Shown here: piece after piece, positions 25,816 to 34,105 of the stretch | How the letters are laid out: each line of letters begins with the position of its first letter | How positions within the stretch are numbered: the stretch's first letter is position 1 | Assembly: GCA_964408805.1 (NCBI GenBank) | Contig: CAYPAV010000010.1 | Location: 1 to 64,000 of the forward strand | Reading direction: 5' to 3' | DNA length: 64,000 nucleotides | Origin: CAYPAV01 sp964408805 | GTDB taxonomy: Bacteria; Pseudomonadota; Alphaproteobacteria; UBA8366 | Program-made: the position numbers and the translations under genes | Notes under the pieces: generated by a model | Told to the model about the DNA's origin: nothing | Database searches by the model: none | What the model saw: the letters and a program-made list of their open reading frames with translations, nothing else

Positions 25816-26601
25816 TCAGACAAAATTCGGTTTTCGGCGCTCGCGGAACGCGGCGAGGCCCTCGTCCGCCTCCGGTCCCGTCAGGCAGTCGACGGCTAGA
25901 TCGCGTTCGAGCGCCAGACCGTCGGTTAGGCTCATATCGATCCCGTCGCGGGCCAGGCGTTTCATTGCGGCGAGGCCCGGTCGGCTCTTTTCGGTCAAGG
26001 TTCGGCAGTAGGCGAGCGCGGCTTCGTCGAGCGCTTCGTCGGCGGCGATATGATTGACCAAGCCCCAGTCGAGGGCCGTTTCGGCATCGATCCAGCGGTG
26101 GCTGTAGAAAAGATCCATCGCGCGGCGAAGACCGATCAGGCGCGGCAAGCGCTGACTGCTGCCCCACCCCGGCACCAAACCGTATTCCGCATGCTGGTCG
26201 CCGAAACGCGCTCCCTCGGCGGCGAAGGCCACGTCGGCGGCCATCATGAGCTCCAGCCCGCCCGCGAGGCACAGACCCTGAACCGCGGCGATGACGGGAA
26301 ATCCGCTGGCCTCCAAGCGGTCGAGCACTTCGTGTCCCCGGGCGATGAAGGCGCCGAAAGCGGCCTTGTCCTTCCGCAGCCCCATGACCTCGTCGAGGTC
26401 GGCGCCGGTGCAGAAATGCTTGCCCTGGGCGCGGATCAGAATGGCCCGGACATCTCCCGCCGCCTCGAATTGGTCGAGGGCGGCGGCGATGCCATCGGCC
26501 ACCGCGCGGTTGAGACAGTTGAATTTGGCCGGCCGGGCGAGCTCGATGATGCCTATGTTCTCGTGCCGTTCGATCCGCACCGCTTGCTCGCTGTCCGTCA
26601 T
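25816..26601 (-). CDS. Enoyl-CoA hydratase/isomerase family protein
   Basis: 261 residues, crotonase fold. It shows H-F-C-T-G-A-D-L-D-E (first oxyanion region), G-L-C-L-A-G-G-L-E-L-M-M-A-A-D and the second loop H-A-E-Y-G-L-V-P-G-W-G-S-S-Q-R-L. One of the two hydratase Glu positions appears in G-G-L-E-L; the second is shifted, so isomerase or other chemistry is possible. It is the first gene of a minus-strand run: this gene, BadI-like, Rieske, FAH remnant, TauD. It is divergent from an NtaA-like monooxygenase across a 300-base gap. Confidence 0.88.
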   Translation of the reverse strand: MTDSEQAVRIERHENIGIIELARPAKFNCLNRAVADGIAAALDQFEAAGDVRAILIRAQGKHFCTGADLDEVMGLRKDKAAFGAFIARGHEVLDRLEASGFPVIAAVQGLCLAGGLELMMAADVAFAAEGARFGDQHAEYGLVPGWGSSQRLPRLIGLRRAMDLFYSHRWIDAETALDWGLVNHIAADEALDEAALAYCRTLTEKSRPGLAAMKRLARDGIDMSLTDGLALERDLAVDCLTGPEADEGLAAFRERRKPNFV

Positions 26602-26901
26602 TTGCCGTCCTTTCGATCCTGTTCAAGCGCGGGCCATCAATTGGCGCGCCCGTATGTCGATAAATGATATGTGTGGTCGGCCGATAAACCGCCGACGATC
26701 AAGACAAATTTATCATCGGCGCCGTCTCGGGACAGTAAGACGAAAGGCCGCACGCTTCACATGCCGCGCCCCGGCCGCCGGCCCGAACCCGCGGCCAACG
26801 CTCTTGGCTGTTTTGGCCCGGCGGCCAATATCATTCATTGAAACGGGCGCCTTGGCACGGTCGGGACACCGTCGTCGAAATACCCAATCGAAGGAACAGA
26901 C
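26602..26901 (+). promoter_or_regulatory. Divergent control region with four GGCCAA/TTGGCC half-sites
   Basis: 300 bases between divergent genes without a reading frame of its own. An AT-rich patch (26660-26720) probably holds the minus-strand promoter. Between 26793 and 26828 lie GGCCAA, TTGGC, TTGGCC and GGCCAA. They form two adjacent hairpin-capable dyads (26794-26808 with a 5-base loop, 26813-26828 with a 4-base loop), centred about 90 bases before the plus-strand ATG. This looks like tandem operator sites for an unidentified regulator. AAGGAA before 26902 is the ribosome binding site of the monooxygenase. Confidence 0.4.
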
Positions 26902-28242
26902 ATGCGACAAATCCACCTCGTGGCCTTCCTGCAAGCACAGAATTGCACGACCCTGCCCGCGTCCTGGCGGCATCCGGATGCGCGCACCGACGCCTATTCG
27001 CCGGACTACTACCAGCACATCGCGCGGGTCCTGGAGGAAGGCAAGTTTGATTTGGGATTCTTCGACGACCGTCTCGCCATGCCGGACATGTATCAGGGCG
27101 ATCACGCTCATACGGTCGAGAACGGTATCCGCTGCGTGAAGATGGACGCGGCCACCTGTGTCATGACCATGGCCATGGCGACCGAACGTCTCGGTCTCGG
27201 CGCCACCTATTCGACGACCTATTTCGAGCCCTTTCACGTTGCCCGTGTCTTCGCGACGATGGATCTGATGACCAAGGGGCGCACCGCCTGGAACGTCGTC
27301 ACCTCGATCAACGACAACGAGGCCCGCAACATGGGCCGCGATGCGGTGATCGATCACGACACCCGTTACGACCGTGCCGACGAGTTCATGGAAATCGTCC
27401 ACGGCCATTGGGATACCTGGGAAGACGATTCCATCGTCGTCGACAAGGCGAACGGCGTCTACGCTCGGCCCGATAAGGTCCACCGGCTCGACTACGAGGG
27501 TAAATTCCTGAAATCCCGCGGACCCTTCACCGTGCCGCGCACGCCGCAGGGCCATCCCGTCGTGATCCAGGCGGGTCAGAGCGAGCGCGGAATCAAATTC
27601 GGTTCCCGCTGGGGCGAGTTGATTTTCGTGACCTATCACGACCTTGAGGTCGGCAAGGTGAAATACGCCGCCCAGAAGGCCGCATGCATAGAGATGGGCC
27701 GCGACCCGGACGGCATGGTGATCGCCTCGCTGTTCTATCCCGTGACGGCGGCGACGAAGGCCGAAGCCGAGGACAAGCAGGCGGCCTATGACAAACTTCC
27801 GAACGACATCGACCAGTTGTCGCTGTTGTCGGAGGCGTTGAACTTCGATTTCGCGACTAAGGGCATGGATGAGAAATTCACCGATGAGGAAATCCAGGGC
27901 ATTTCGGGCCTTCAGGCATTGCGAAACCGGGTTCTTGAAGCCGGCGTCAGCAATCCGACCGTTCGAGATTTCATGCAGATCACCGGCCGCGGTCTCCTCA
28001 GCCAAGCCTGGGTCGGCGGACCGAAGGAGATCGCCGATCAGATGGAGGAATGGTTCACGGCACCTGCCTGCGACGGTTTCGTCATCGGCTCGACCCACCA
28101 GCCGGGTGCCTTCGAGGATTTCGTGAAATTCGTGATCCCGGAACTACAACGGCGCGGCCTCTACCGGAAGGATTACACCGGCGCGACGCTGCGCGACCAT
28201 CTCGGTCTCCCGCGTCAGGAACTCGGTGCCTGGCGCGACTAG
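26902..28242 (+). CDS. NtaA/SnaA/DszA-type FMN-dependent monooxygenase
   Basis: 446 residues, the long LLM subgroup that uses reduced FMN from a separate reductase. Landmarks are L-V-A-F-L-Q-A-Q-N near the start, S-T-T-Y-F-E-P-F-H-V-A-R, A-W-N-V-V-T-S (shared by nitrilotriacetate and dibenzothiophene-sulfone monooxygenases) and V-I-Q-A-G-Q-S-E-R-G. Such enzymes cleave C-N or C-S bonds or perform Baeyer-Villiger-like oxidations. No flavin reductase gene is adjacent. It is divergent from the enoyl-CoA hydratase/BadI-like/Rieske run, so probably part of the same catabolic island. Confidence 0.9.
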   Translation: MRQIHLVAFLQAQNCTTLPASWRHPDARTDAYSPDYYQHIARVLEEGKFDLGFFDDRLAMPDMYQGDHAHTVENGIRCVKMDAATCVMTMAMATERLGLGATYSTTYFEPFHVARVFATMDLMTKGRTAWNVVTSINDNEARNMGRDAVIDHDTRYDRADEFMEIVHGHWDTWEDDSIVVDKANGVYARPDKVHRLDYEGKFLKSRGPFTVPRTPQGHPVVIQAGQSERGIKFGSRWGELIFVTYHDLEVGKVKYAAQKAACIEMGRDPDGMVIASLFYPVTAATKAEAEDKQAAYDKLPNDIDQLSLLSEALNFDFATKGMDEKFTDEEIQGISGLQALRNRVLEAGVSNPTVRDFMQITGRGLLSQAWVGGPKEIADQMEEWFTAPACDGFVIGSTHQPGAFEDFVKFVIPELQRRGLYRKDYTGATLRDHLGLPRQELGAWRD

Positions 28243-28248
28243 CCGCGG

Positions 28249-28605
28249 TCAATCGTCCAGGAACGTTCGTATCCGGTCCATTTTCCGCTGAAATACTTTA
28301 TCGCCGGGCCGCCGATTATGATGAACCATCGGAAACAGACCCTGCAGTTCCGCCATGAACTTATCGGGCAGCACCTTCCGTTCGTTCCGCCACGCGTCCG
28401 TCGAGCCGGCCTCGGACGGGCCGAACCATGCGAGGAGACAGAACAATCCCCCGGCTCCGATCGTGACCCCGATTAGGAGGAAATACACTGCCTCCGACCA
28501 GGCAACCCAAAACGCCAGCGGCATGACTACGAGCACGAGGCCAACGCAGGTCATGGCCCACTCGATGATATTCTCGACGAGTCTATTCGCGAAAAGCGTC
28601 ATCAA
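28249..28605 (-). CDS. Small membrane protein of unknown function
   Basis: 118 residues. Two transmembrane helices occupy about residues 14-36 and 40-62, followed by a cytoplasmic tail of about 55 charged residues (W-R-N-E-R-K-V-L-P-D-K-F to the C-terminus). An ATG one codon downstream (28602) is equally possible as the start. I do not recognise the family. It converges on the monooxygenase gene with a 6-base gap and lies downstream of the frameshifted acyl-CoA dehydrogenase, with which it could be co-transcribed. Confidence 0.55.
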   Translation of the reverse strand: MMTLFANRLVENIIEWAMTCVGLVLVVMPLAFWVAWSEAVYFLLIGVTIGAGGLFCLLAWFGPSEAGSTDAWRNERKVLPDKFMAELQGLFPMVHHNRRPGDKVFQRKMDRIRTFLDD

Positions 28606-28677
28606 AGCGCTCCCGGAAGACCGACCGAGTATACCCGAATCTCGTCGAACCGGCCACTCCGGCGCTCTCGGCGGCGG

Positions 28678-28845
28678 TTAAAGAGCCAAGGCGTCGGTTA
28701 CGCGATCTAACGGTGCGGGCGCGTCGTCGAGTAGGAGTTTCGCCGCCGCCTTGTCGAAGCGATTTTCGCCGGCGGCCAGCGGGTCTTGCGGCGAAAGGCG
28801 GTGGTCGAGAACGAGACGGGCCAGCAGCAGACGCCTGGCATCACC
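28678..28845 (-). pseudogene. Displaced C-terminal end of the acyl-CoA dehydrogenase
   Basis: In the +1 frame relative to the main acyl-CoA dehydrogenase frame, 55 codons from 28845 to the TAA at 28678 read D-A-R-R-L-L-L-A-R-L-V-L and end D-A-L-A-L. This is helical sequence that naturally continues the A-R-R-G at the end of the main frame. Removing one base from the C5 run at 28844-28848 joins both parts into one protein of about 586 residues, the usual length of this family. Confidence 0.7.
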
Positions 28846-30433
28846 CCCGCCGGGCCCCGGCGGATGCCCCTTCCCACGCCAGGAGCGCGGCCGAGGTCGC
28901 GTGATAGAGGGCGTTGGTGGCCATCCGGCCCTTGTCCTCCTGTTCCGGATCGGCGGCAACCTCCTCGGCGAAGGCGAAGGCCCGTTCGATTTGCTGCTCA
29001 AGGGCGCCCCGGAACTGACCCGGCAGTTCCTCCGTCGCCGCGATCCTCTCTCGCAGCTCGGCTGCCAGCGGCTTGTGCGCCTCGACCTTCGGGACCGCCC
29101 GGGTGATGACGTCGAGCGCGTTGATGTTCGAGGTGCCTTCCCAAAGAAGGCCCGTCTGCGCGTCGCGGATGAGGCGGGGGTTGATCCAATCCTCGATGAA
29201 GCCGTTGCCGCCCCTGATCTCCATGGCCCCGGTGGAGACGGGGACGTTGTCGCGGCAGGCGCGGAATTTCACCAAGGGGGTGACGATGCGGATGATGTCC
29301 TCGGCCGTGCCGTCGCCGGCATTGGCACGGCCCATCATATGGCCCGCGAAGAGGAAGGTGCTGAGGGCCTGCTCCGTCGGCACCATGATCTTCAGCAACT
29401 GGCGGCGGAGCAGCGGAAATTCGATGATCCGGGCACCGAAGGCGCGGCGGTTCCGCGCCACCTGGAGGGATTCGTTGAGACAGCGCCGCATCATCGCCGC
29501 CGCGCGCACGCCATGGCTGAGCCGCGACAAGCTGACCGTCTTCATGATCTGGCGGATGCCTTCGCCCAACTCGCCGATCAAATATCCGGTCGCCCCTTCC
29601 AAGGTCACCTCGCCGGTTGCCATGGATTTGGTACCGAGCTTGTCCTTCAGCCGGATGATCCGGTAATCGTTCCAGCGCCCGTCCTCGAGCCGGCGCGGGA
29701 TCAGGAACATGCTGAGGCCGCGGGTTCCCTCGGCTGCGCCCTCCGTCCGCGCAAGCAGCAGGATCACCTTCGCATCGGCGTTCGAGCAGAACCATTTCTC
29801 GCCGAAGATGCGCCAATGATCGCCTTCGGGCCGGGCGACCGCTTCGATATTGCCGACATCCGAGCCCGCGCCCTGTTCGGTCAACAGCTGGGCGCAGCGC
29901 CAAAGTGTTGCCGGATCATCCGACAGCATGCGCGGCAGAAAGCGCGCCTTGACCGCCTCGCTTGCCTGGTTCCGGAGCAGCGTGATCCCGGTATCGGCCA
30001 TCGAGACCGGACAGACGAGCCCGAACTCGCCCTGAACGAAGAGATACTGGAAGATATACTTGACCAGCGGCGGCATCGCGTCGGGCCAGCCGAAGACGCC
30101 CTCGACATGGCTCATCCGATGCAGCGCGAAACGGCCGTAGGCCAGCGCCTCCATCTCGCCATAGGCCGGGTGGTATTCGATGGTTTCATGATCCCGCCCG
30201 GCGGCGTCGCGGGGATGAAGGACCGGCGGATGCCGATCGGCAATCCGCGACAGCTCGTCGAGACGGCTACCGGCCACGGCCCCCAGTTCCTGGAGATGCG
30301 GTTCGATCGTCGCCAGGAGATCCGCCGGCAGATAGGCCGCAAGGCCGCTTCGAAGACCGGCATCACTCTCGTAGAAGTTCATGCCCCGGCAATCGGGGGC
30401 CACCCAGTCGATACCGTGGGCGGGTTCGGTCAT
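28841..30433 (-). CDS. Acyl-CoA dehydrogenase (C-terminal-extended type), frameshifted near its end
   Basis: 530 residues in the main frame, FAD-dependent dehydrogenase. The FAD/substrate region reads L-L-T-E-Q-G-A-G-S-D-V, with W-F-C-S-N-A-D. The helical domain has G-x-R-G-G-N-G-F-I-E-D-W and L-L-W-E-G-T-S-N-I-N, where a catalytic Glu of the family lies. The frame stops at 28841 after A-R-R-G, about 55 residues short; the missing end is intact in another frame. The cause is one extra base in the C5 run 28844-28848. The ATG at 30433 is the first with family-like sequence after it. It lies 17 bases downstream of the dienelactone hydrolase gene on the same strand. Confidence 0.85.
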   Translation of the reverse strand: MTEPAHGIDWVAPDCRGMNFYESDAGLRSGLAAYLPADLLATIEPHLQELGAVAGSRLDELSRIADRHPPVLHPRDAAGRDHETIEYHPAYGEMEALAYGRFALHRMSHVEGVFGWPDAMPPLVKYIFQYLFVQGEFGLVCPVSMADTGITLLRNQASEAVKARFLPRMLSDDPATLWRCAQLLTEQGAGSDVGNIEAVARPEGDHWRIFGEKWFCSNADAKVILLLARTEGAAEGTRGLSMFLIPRRLEDGRWNDYRIIRLKDKLGTKSMATGEVTLEGATGYLIGELGEGIRQIMKTVSLSRLSHGVRAAAMMRRCLNESLQVARNRRAFGARIIEFPLLRRQLLKIMVPTEQALSTFLFAGHMMGRANAGDGTAEDIIRIVTPLVKFRACRDNVPVSTGAMEIRGGNGFIEDWINPRLIRDAQTGLLWEGTSNINALDVITRAVPKVEAHKPLAAELRERIAATEELPGQFRGALEQQIERAFAFAEEVAADPEQEDKGRMATNALYHATSAALLAWEGASAGARRG

Positions 30434-30450
30434 GGCGTCACCCTCTCGCT

Positions 30451-31188
30451 TCAAAGCCGCCGGCGATAGAGTGCGATCAAGCGTTCCCAGTGTCGTTCGG
30501 CGGCCGGTTTGTCGTAGCACCATCGAAGCGGAAAGGCGAAACCGTGATGAACCTCGGGATAGATCTCGAGCTCGCCCTCGGCACCCGACGCCTCGAAGAG
30601 CCCGCGCAACTCCTCCACCATGTCCAAGGGCGCCAGATCGTCATGCTCGGCGCAGGCGATATAGAGCTCGCCCTTCGATTTGGCGAGGGAGAGGTGGGGA
30701 CTTTCCTCGGCGTCGCTGACCAGCCAGGTGCCGTAGAAGGAGGCGGCGGCGGCGACACGGTCGGGAAAACGCGCCGCGGCGGCGAGGGCGTAGGGTCCGC
30801 TCATACAATAGCCGTGGCAGCCGACGACCCCCGGCGCGATGTCGTCGCGGGCGTCGATATAGTCCAGCATGGTTCCGAAATCGGCCATCACCGGCGGGAT
30901 CGTCATCTTGGTGCGAATGGCGCGCATGCGTTCCCGCTCCGCACTCCCGTCCTCCAGCGCGTCGGGGCCGAAGAAGGTATCGCGCCCGGCCCGGTAATAG
31001 AGGTTCGGCAGCAGCACCGCGAAACCGACCGAGGCCAGGCGGCGCGCCATGTCGCGAAGCTCGTCCCGCACCCCGGGCGCATCCATCAAAAGGAAGATCG
31101 CCGGCGCCGGCCCGCCGCGCTCAGGCAGGGAGATGAATGTTTCCATCTCGCCATCCGCCGTCTCGATGTCCACGGTCTCTTCGATCAT
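30451..31188 (-). CDS. Dienelactone hydrolase family protein
   Basis: 245 residues. It has the DLH nucleophile elbow with Cys (G-Y-C-M-S-G), an acid in E-H-D-D-L-A-P and the catalytic His in H-H-G-F-A-F-P. The N-terminal V-D-I-E-T-A-D-G-E-M-E-T-F and L-L-M-D-A-P-G-V-R are typical. The family opens dienelactones from chlorocatechol or acts on other lactones and esters. The next gene downstream is the acyl-CoA dehydrogenase, with a 17-base gap, so they form one unit. It is divergent from a quinone-oxidoreductase-like gene. Confidence 0.88.
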   Translation of the reverse strand: MIEETVDIETADGEMETFISLPERGGPAPAIFLLMDAPGVRDELRDMARRLASVGFAVLLPNLYYRAGRDTFFGPDALEDGSAERERMRAIRTKMTIPPVMADFGTMLDYIDARDDIAPGVVGCHGYCMSGPYALAAAARFPDRVAAAASFYGTWLVSDAEESPHLSLAKSKGELYIACAEHDDLAPLDMVEELRGLFEASGAEGELEIYPEVHHGFAFPLRWCYDKPAAERHWERLIALYRRRL

Positions 31189-31331
31189 CGGATTTCCTTT
31201 CGTGCCCGAGGGATTTCGTCTCGAAGAGAATTTAGATCGCCCCAGCGGTCAAGAAACGGCAATCCCGCGAATTGACAGCTTCCCATCAGAGATAGAGAGT
31301 CCCCGCACGTCGAGACTTAAAGGAGAACGAC

Positions 31332-32267
31332 ATGCGCGCCGTATTGGTCAACCCGAACGCCCCCGGACATCTCGCACTGACGGACGCTCCCGATCCGACA
31401 CCCCTGTCGAGCCAGGCGGTGGTACGGGTCAAGGCGATCTCGCTCAATCTCGGCGAGGTGAAACGCGCCCGGCGGAGCGACGCCGGCGCCCTGCTTGGCT
31501 GGGACCTGGCGGGCGTGGTCGAGACAGCGGCAGCGGACGGCAGCGGCCCCGCCTCCGGTGCCCGTATCGTCGGGTTGATGAATGTCGGCGCCTGGGCCGA
31601 GCTGGCGGCGGTCGAGACGTCCGAGATGGCGGTCCTTCCCGATGCGGTTCCCTTCAAGACGGCGGCGACGCTTCCGGTCGCCGGGCTGACGGCACTCTAC
31701 GCCTTGGAGCAGGGTGGCCAGTTGTTAGGGCGGCGCGTCCTGGTAACGGGGGCGTCTGGCGGCGTCGGTTATTTCGCGATCCAGCTCGCCAAGCAGTCGG
31801 GCGCGGAGGTGACGGCGCTGGTGCGGCGGGACTCCCAGCGTGAGCTGGTTGAAGGTGCGGGCGCGGACCATATCGTGGTTGGCGAACGGGCGGCGGCGGC
31901 GGCGGAACATGGCGGCTTCCACTGCATTCTCGACTCGCTCGGCGGCGATGCGTTGGCGGATGCACTGAAGCTTCTCAAGCGGGGCGGCACGCTAGTCAGC
32001 TACGGCATTTCCGCCGGCGAGGAAGCGACTGTCTCGGCCGGCGACTTCTTCCGGGCGGGGCGCACCAACTATTACGGCCTCTACCTCTTCACCGAGTTCG
32101 GCCGGCGGCCGGCCTGGGATGGGCTCGGTGTTCTGGCGGACCTATTGGCGGCGGGGAAGCTCGACGTTCATATCTCGGCCGAGGACAGCCTCGACGGATT
32201 GGGCCGCCAGGCGGAACGCCTGTTCAACCGCGAGATCAGCGGCAAGGCGGTCATCCACGTCGATTGA
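31332..32267 (+). CDS. Zinc-type (MDR) alcohol dehydrogenase / quinone oxidoreductase-like
   Basis: 311 residues, medium-chain reductase fold. The N-terminal GroES-like domain includes L-L-G-W-D-L-A-G-V-V. The nucleotide-binding motif is V-L-V-T-G-A-S-G-G-V-G-Y near residue 138. Zinc-binding cysteines of classical alcohol dehydrogenases are missing, pointing to the zinc-free quinone oxidoreductase/enoyl reductase branch. Good AGGAGAA precedes the ATG. It is somewhat shorter than the usual 320-340 residues. It ends 5 bases before the stop of the convergent enoyl-CoA hydratase gene. Confidence 0.86.
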   Translation: MRAVLVNPNAPGHLALTDAPDPTPLSSQAVVRVKAISLNLGEVKRARRSDAGALLGWDLAGVVETAAADGSGPASGARIVGLMNVGAWAELAAVETSEMAVLPDAVPFKTAATLPVAGLTALYALEQGGQLLGRRVLVTGASGGVGYFAIQLAKQSGAEVTALVRRDSQRELVEGAGADHIVVGERAAAAAEHGGFHCILDSLGGDALADALKLLKRGGTLVSYGISAGEEATVSAGDFFRAGRTNYYGLYLFTEFGRRPAWDGLGVLADLLAAGKLDVHISAEDSLDGLGRQAERLFNREISGKAVIHVD

Positions 32268-32272
32268 GCCCG

Positions 32273-33076
32273 TCAATCCCGGTCCCGGATATCGCGTTTG
32301 CCGGCCACCATCGCTTCCATCCGCTCGATCGACTCCGGGTTCACCATCAGATCGCAGAAGAGCGTGCGCTCGTCGGCAAGACCGTCTTCGAGCAGCCGCG
32401 CTGCGGAACCGCGCACCAAGCCTTTGATGTTGCGAAAAGCGCGCGTTGGCTTCCCCGCCATCTCCCGCGCGATCGCTGTTGCCGCCGCCACGACATCCTC
32501 GTCGACGAGCTCCGAGACAATTCCCCAATCGAGAGCCTCTTGCGGTGACAGCGTACGGCCCCGGGCGATCATCTCCAGGGCCCGCCCCTCGCCGATGAGA
32601 CGCGCCAAGAGCTGCGTGCCTCCGGCGCCCGGCAGGAGCCCGATATTGATCTCCGGCAGGCCGAGCGCATAAGGCCCGTCCAGGGCGACGCGAATATCGC
32701 AGCCGAGCGCCAGTTCGAACCCGCCGCCCATCGCCGTCCCGTTGATCGCGGCGATGAAGGGCACCGCCATCTCCCGAATTCGCCGCAAGCAGACGTGATA
32801 AGTCCCCTCCGGCACCGGCTGGCCGACCTCGAATTTCATCCCCCGCGCCGACATGGCCCGCGCACGCTCGGCCAGAAGCCCGACATCGTAGTGGCGGATG
32901 AAAACATCCGGCAGGCCGCCCGTCAGCACAACCGCGCGGATGCCGTCGTCTCCCTCGACCCGGTCCAGAAGGCCGGCGAGCTCAGCCTCGGTCTCGGCAT
33001 CCATGAACCCGTCCGGCGGGTTCGCTATCGTCGCAACGAGGATTCCGCCGTCTTGCGTAATTTCGATTTGACTCAT
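32273..33076 (-). CDS. Enoyl-CoA hydratase
   Basis: 267 residues, crotonase fold with both catalytic glutamates visible: one in M-G-G-G-F-E-L-A and the second in L-P-E-I-N-I-G-L-L-P-G-A-G-G-T-Q. It is thus likely a real hydratase. The ATG at 33076 begins the conserved domain. The LLM oxidoreductase gene lies 7 bases upstream on the same strand, so the two are translationally linked. The stop converges on the MDR gene. Confidence 0.9.
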   Translation of the reverse strand: MSQIEITQDGGILVATIANPPDGFMDAETEAELAGLLDRVEGDDGIRAVVLTGGLPDVFIRHYDVGLLAERARAMSARGMKFEVGQPVPEGTYHVCLRRIREMAVPFIAAINGTAMGGGFELALGCDIRVALDGPYALGLPEINIGLLPGAGGTQLLARLIGEGRALEMIARGRTLSPQEALDWGIVSELVDEDVVAAATAIAREMAGKPTRAFRNIKGLVRGSAARLLEDGLADERTLFCDLMVNPESIERMEAMVAGKRDIRDRD

Positions 33077-33083
33077 GTTAACC

Positions 33084-33938
33084 TCACCCTCGCAATCCCT
33101 CGACCAGCCGGGCGATTTTATCGAGACGGGGCAGGACGTCATCCGCCGGCGCCGCCTTCACGCCGAAGATGCAGCGCGTGACCCCGGCCGCAGCCAGGGT
33201 CGCCACCGCGTCCGGGTCGCGCGGCGTGCCGAAGGTCGTGATGGGATAGGGATCGTGACCCGCAGCGGTCGCCTTTTCGGCCAACTCCGCCATCCGCTCG
33301 GTCTTCAGGTCGAATTGCATGTCCGCATTCGCCAGCATCGGAATCCAGCCGTCGCCGTAGCGGAGCACCCGCCTGAAGGTGCCGGGCGCATCGCCACCGA
33401 CGAAGATCGGCGGGTGCGGCTTCTGGACCGGCTTCGGCCAGGACTGGATGCGGTCGAAATTGACGAACTCACCGGCATAGCTGGCCTCGTCCTCGGTCCA
33501 GATCGCCTTCATCGCCTCGATCCGTTCGCGCACGACCTTCCAGCGGCGGTTCCAGGGCACGCCGTGATTTTCCAGCTCCTCCTGGTTCCAGCCGCCGCCG
33601 ATGCCGAAATCGACCCGCCCGCCCGAGATGTGATCGAGGCTCGCGACTTCCTTGGCGGTGATGATCGGGTCGCGCTCGACAACGAGGCAGATGCCGGTGC
33701 CGAGACGGATTCGCTTGGTCACCGCCGCCGCCGCCGTCAGGGCCAGGAACATGTCGACATTGTGCGAATAGTCCGGCGGCAGATCGCCGCCCATGCGGAA
33801 TTCGGAATCGCGGCTCGCCGGAATATGCGTATGGTCGGGGATGAACAGCGCGTCAAAACCGCGATCCTCGACCGCGACCGCCAAATCCGCCGCCTGCATC
33901 GAGTAATCCGTCGCGAACATACAGATGCCGTATTCCAT
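33084..33938 (-). CDS. LLM-class flavin-dependent oxidoreductase (TIGR03619-like)
   Basis: 284 residues. It opens M-E-Y-G-I-C-M-F, has F-I-P-D-H-T-H-I, I-S-G-G-R-V-D-F-G-I-G-G-G-W-N and P-P-I-F-V-G-G-D-A-P-G. It is shorter than the other LLM enzymes here but covers the core barrel. GGCGGGAATGG at the start gives a weak ribosome binding site. It forms a two-gene operon with the enoyl-CoA hydratase 7 bases downstream, suggesting oxidation of a CoA-linked or pre-CoA substrate. Cofactor F420 or FMN cannot be decided. Confidence 0.87.
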   Translation of the reverse strand: MEYGICMFATDYSMQAADLAVAVEDRGFDALFIPDHTHIPASRDSEFRMGGDLPPDYSHNVDMFLALTAAAAVTKRIRLGTGICLVVERDPIITAKEVASLDHISGGRVDFGIGGGWNQEELENHGVPWNRRWKVVRERIEAMKAIWTEDEASYAGEFVNFDRIQSWPKPVQKPHPPIFVGGDAPGTFRRVLRYGDGWIPMLANADMQFDLKTERMAELAEKATAAGHDPYPITTFGTPRDPDAVATLAAAGVTRCIFGVKAAPADDVLPRLDKIARLVEGLRG

Positions 33939-34105
33939 TCCCGCCTCCGGTGGTGGTTCTCAATTTCTCTCTGAAGCGGATTGTCGGCTCGGTTCCGCGT
34001 TAGGTCCAGTGTAGCGGGTATCGACCGAAACTCACCGGGCGGGCTTTCCAGGTTCCCACAACAAAATATACTTCACCTTCGGGATCGAAATAATTGGGGC
34101 GACCG

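Noticed and set aside
26713..28098. Minus-strand open frame of 461 codons
   Set aside because: Antisense to the NtaA-like monooxygenase and rich in His, Arg and Val as typical for shadow frames.
28841..28870. Programmed +1 frameshift in the acyl-CoA dehydrogenase as the main explanation
   Set aside because: GGG-UGA could allow slippage onto GGU, but no stimulatory element is evident and the G5 run makes an indel simpler; kept only as an alternative.
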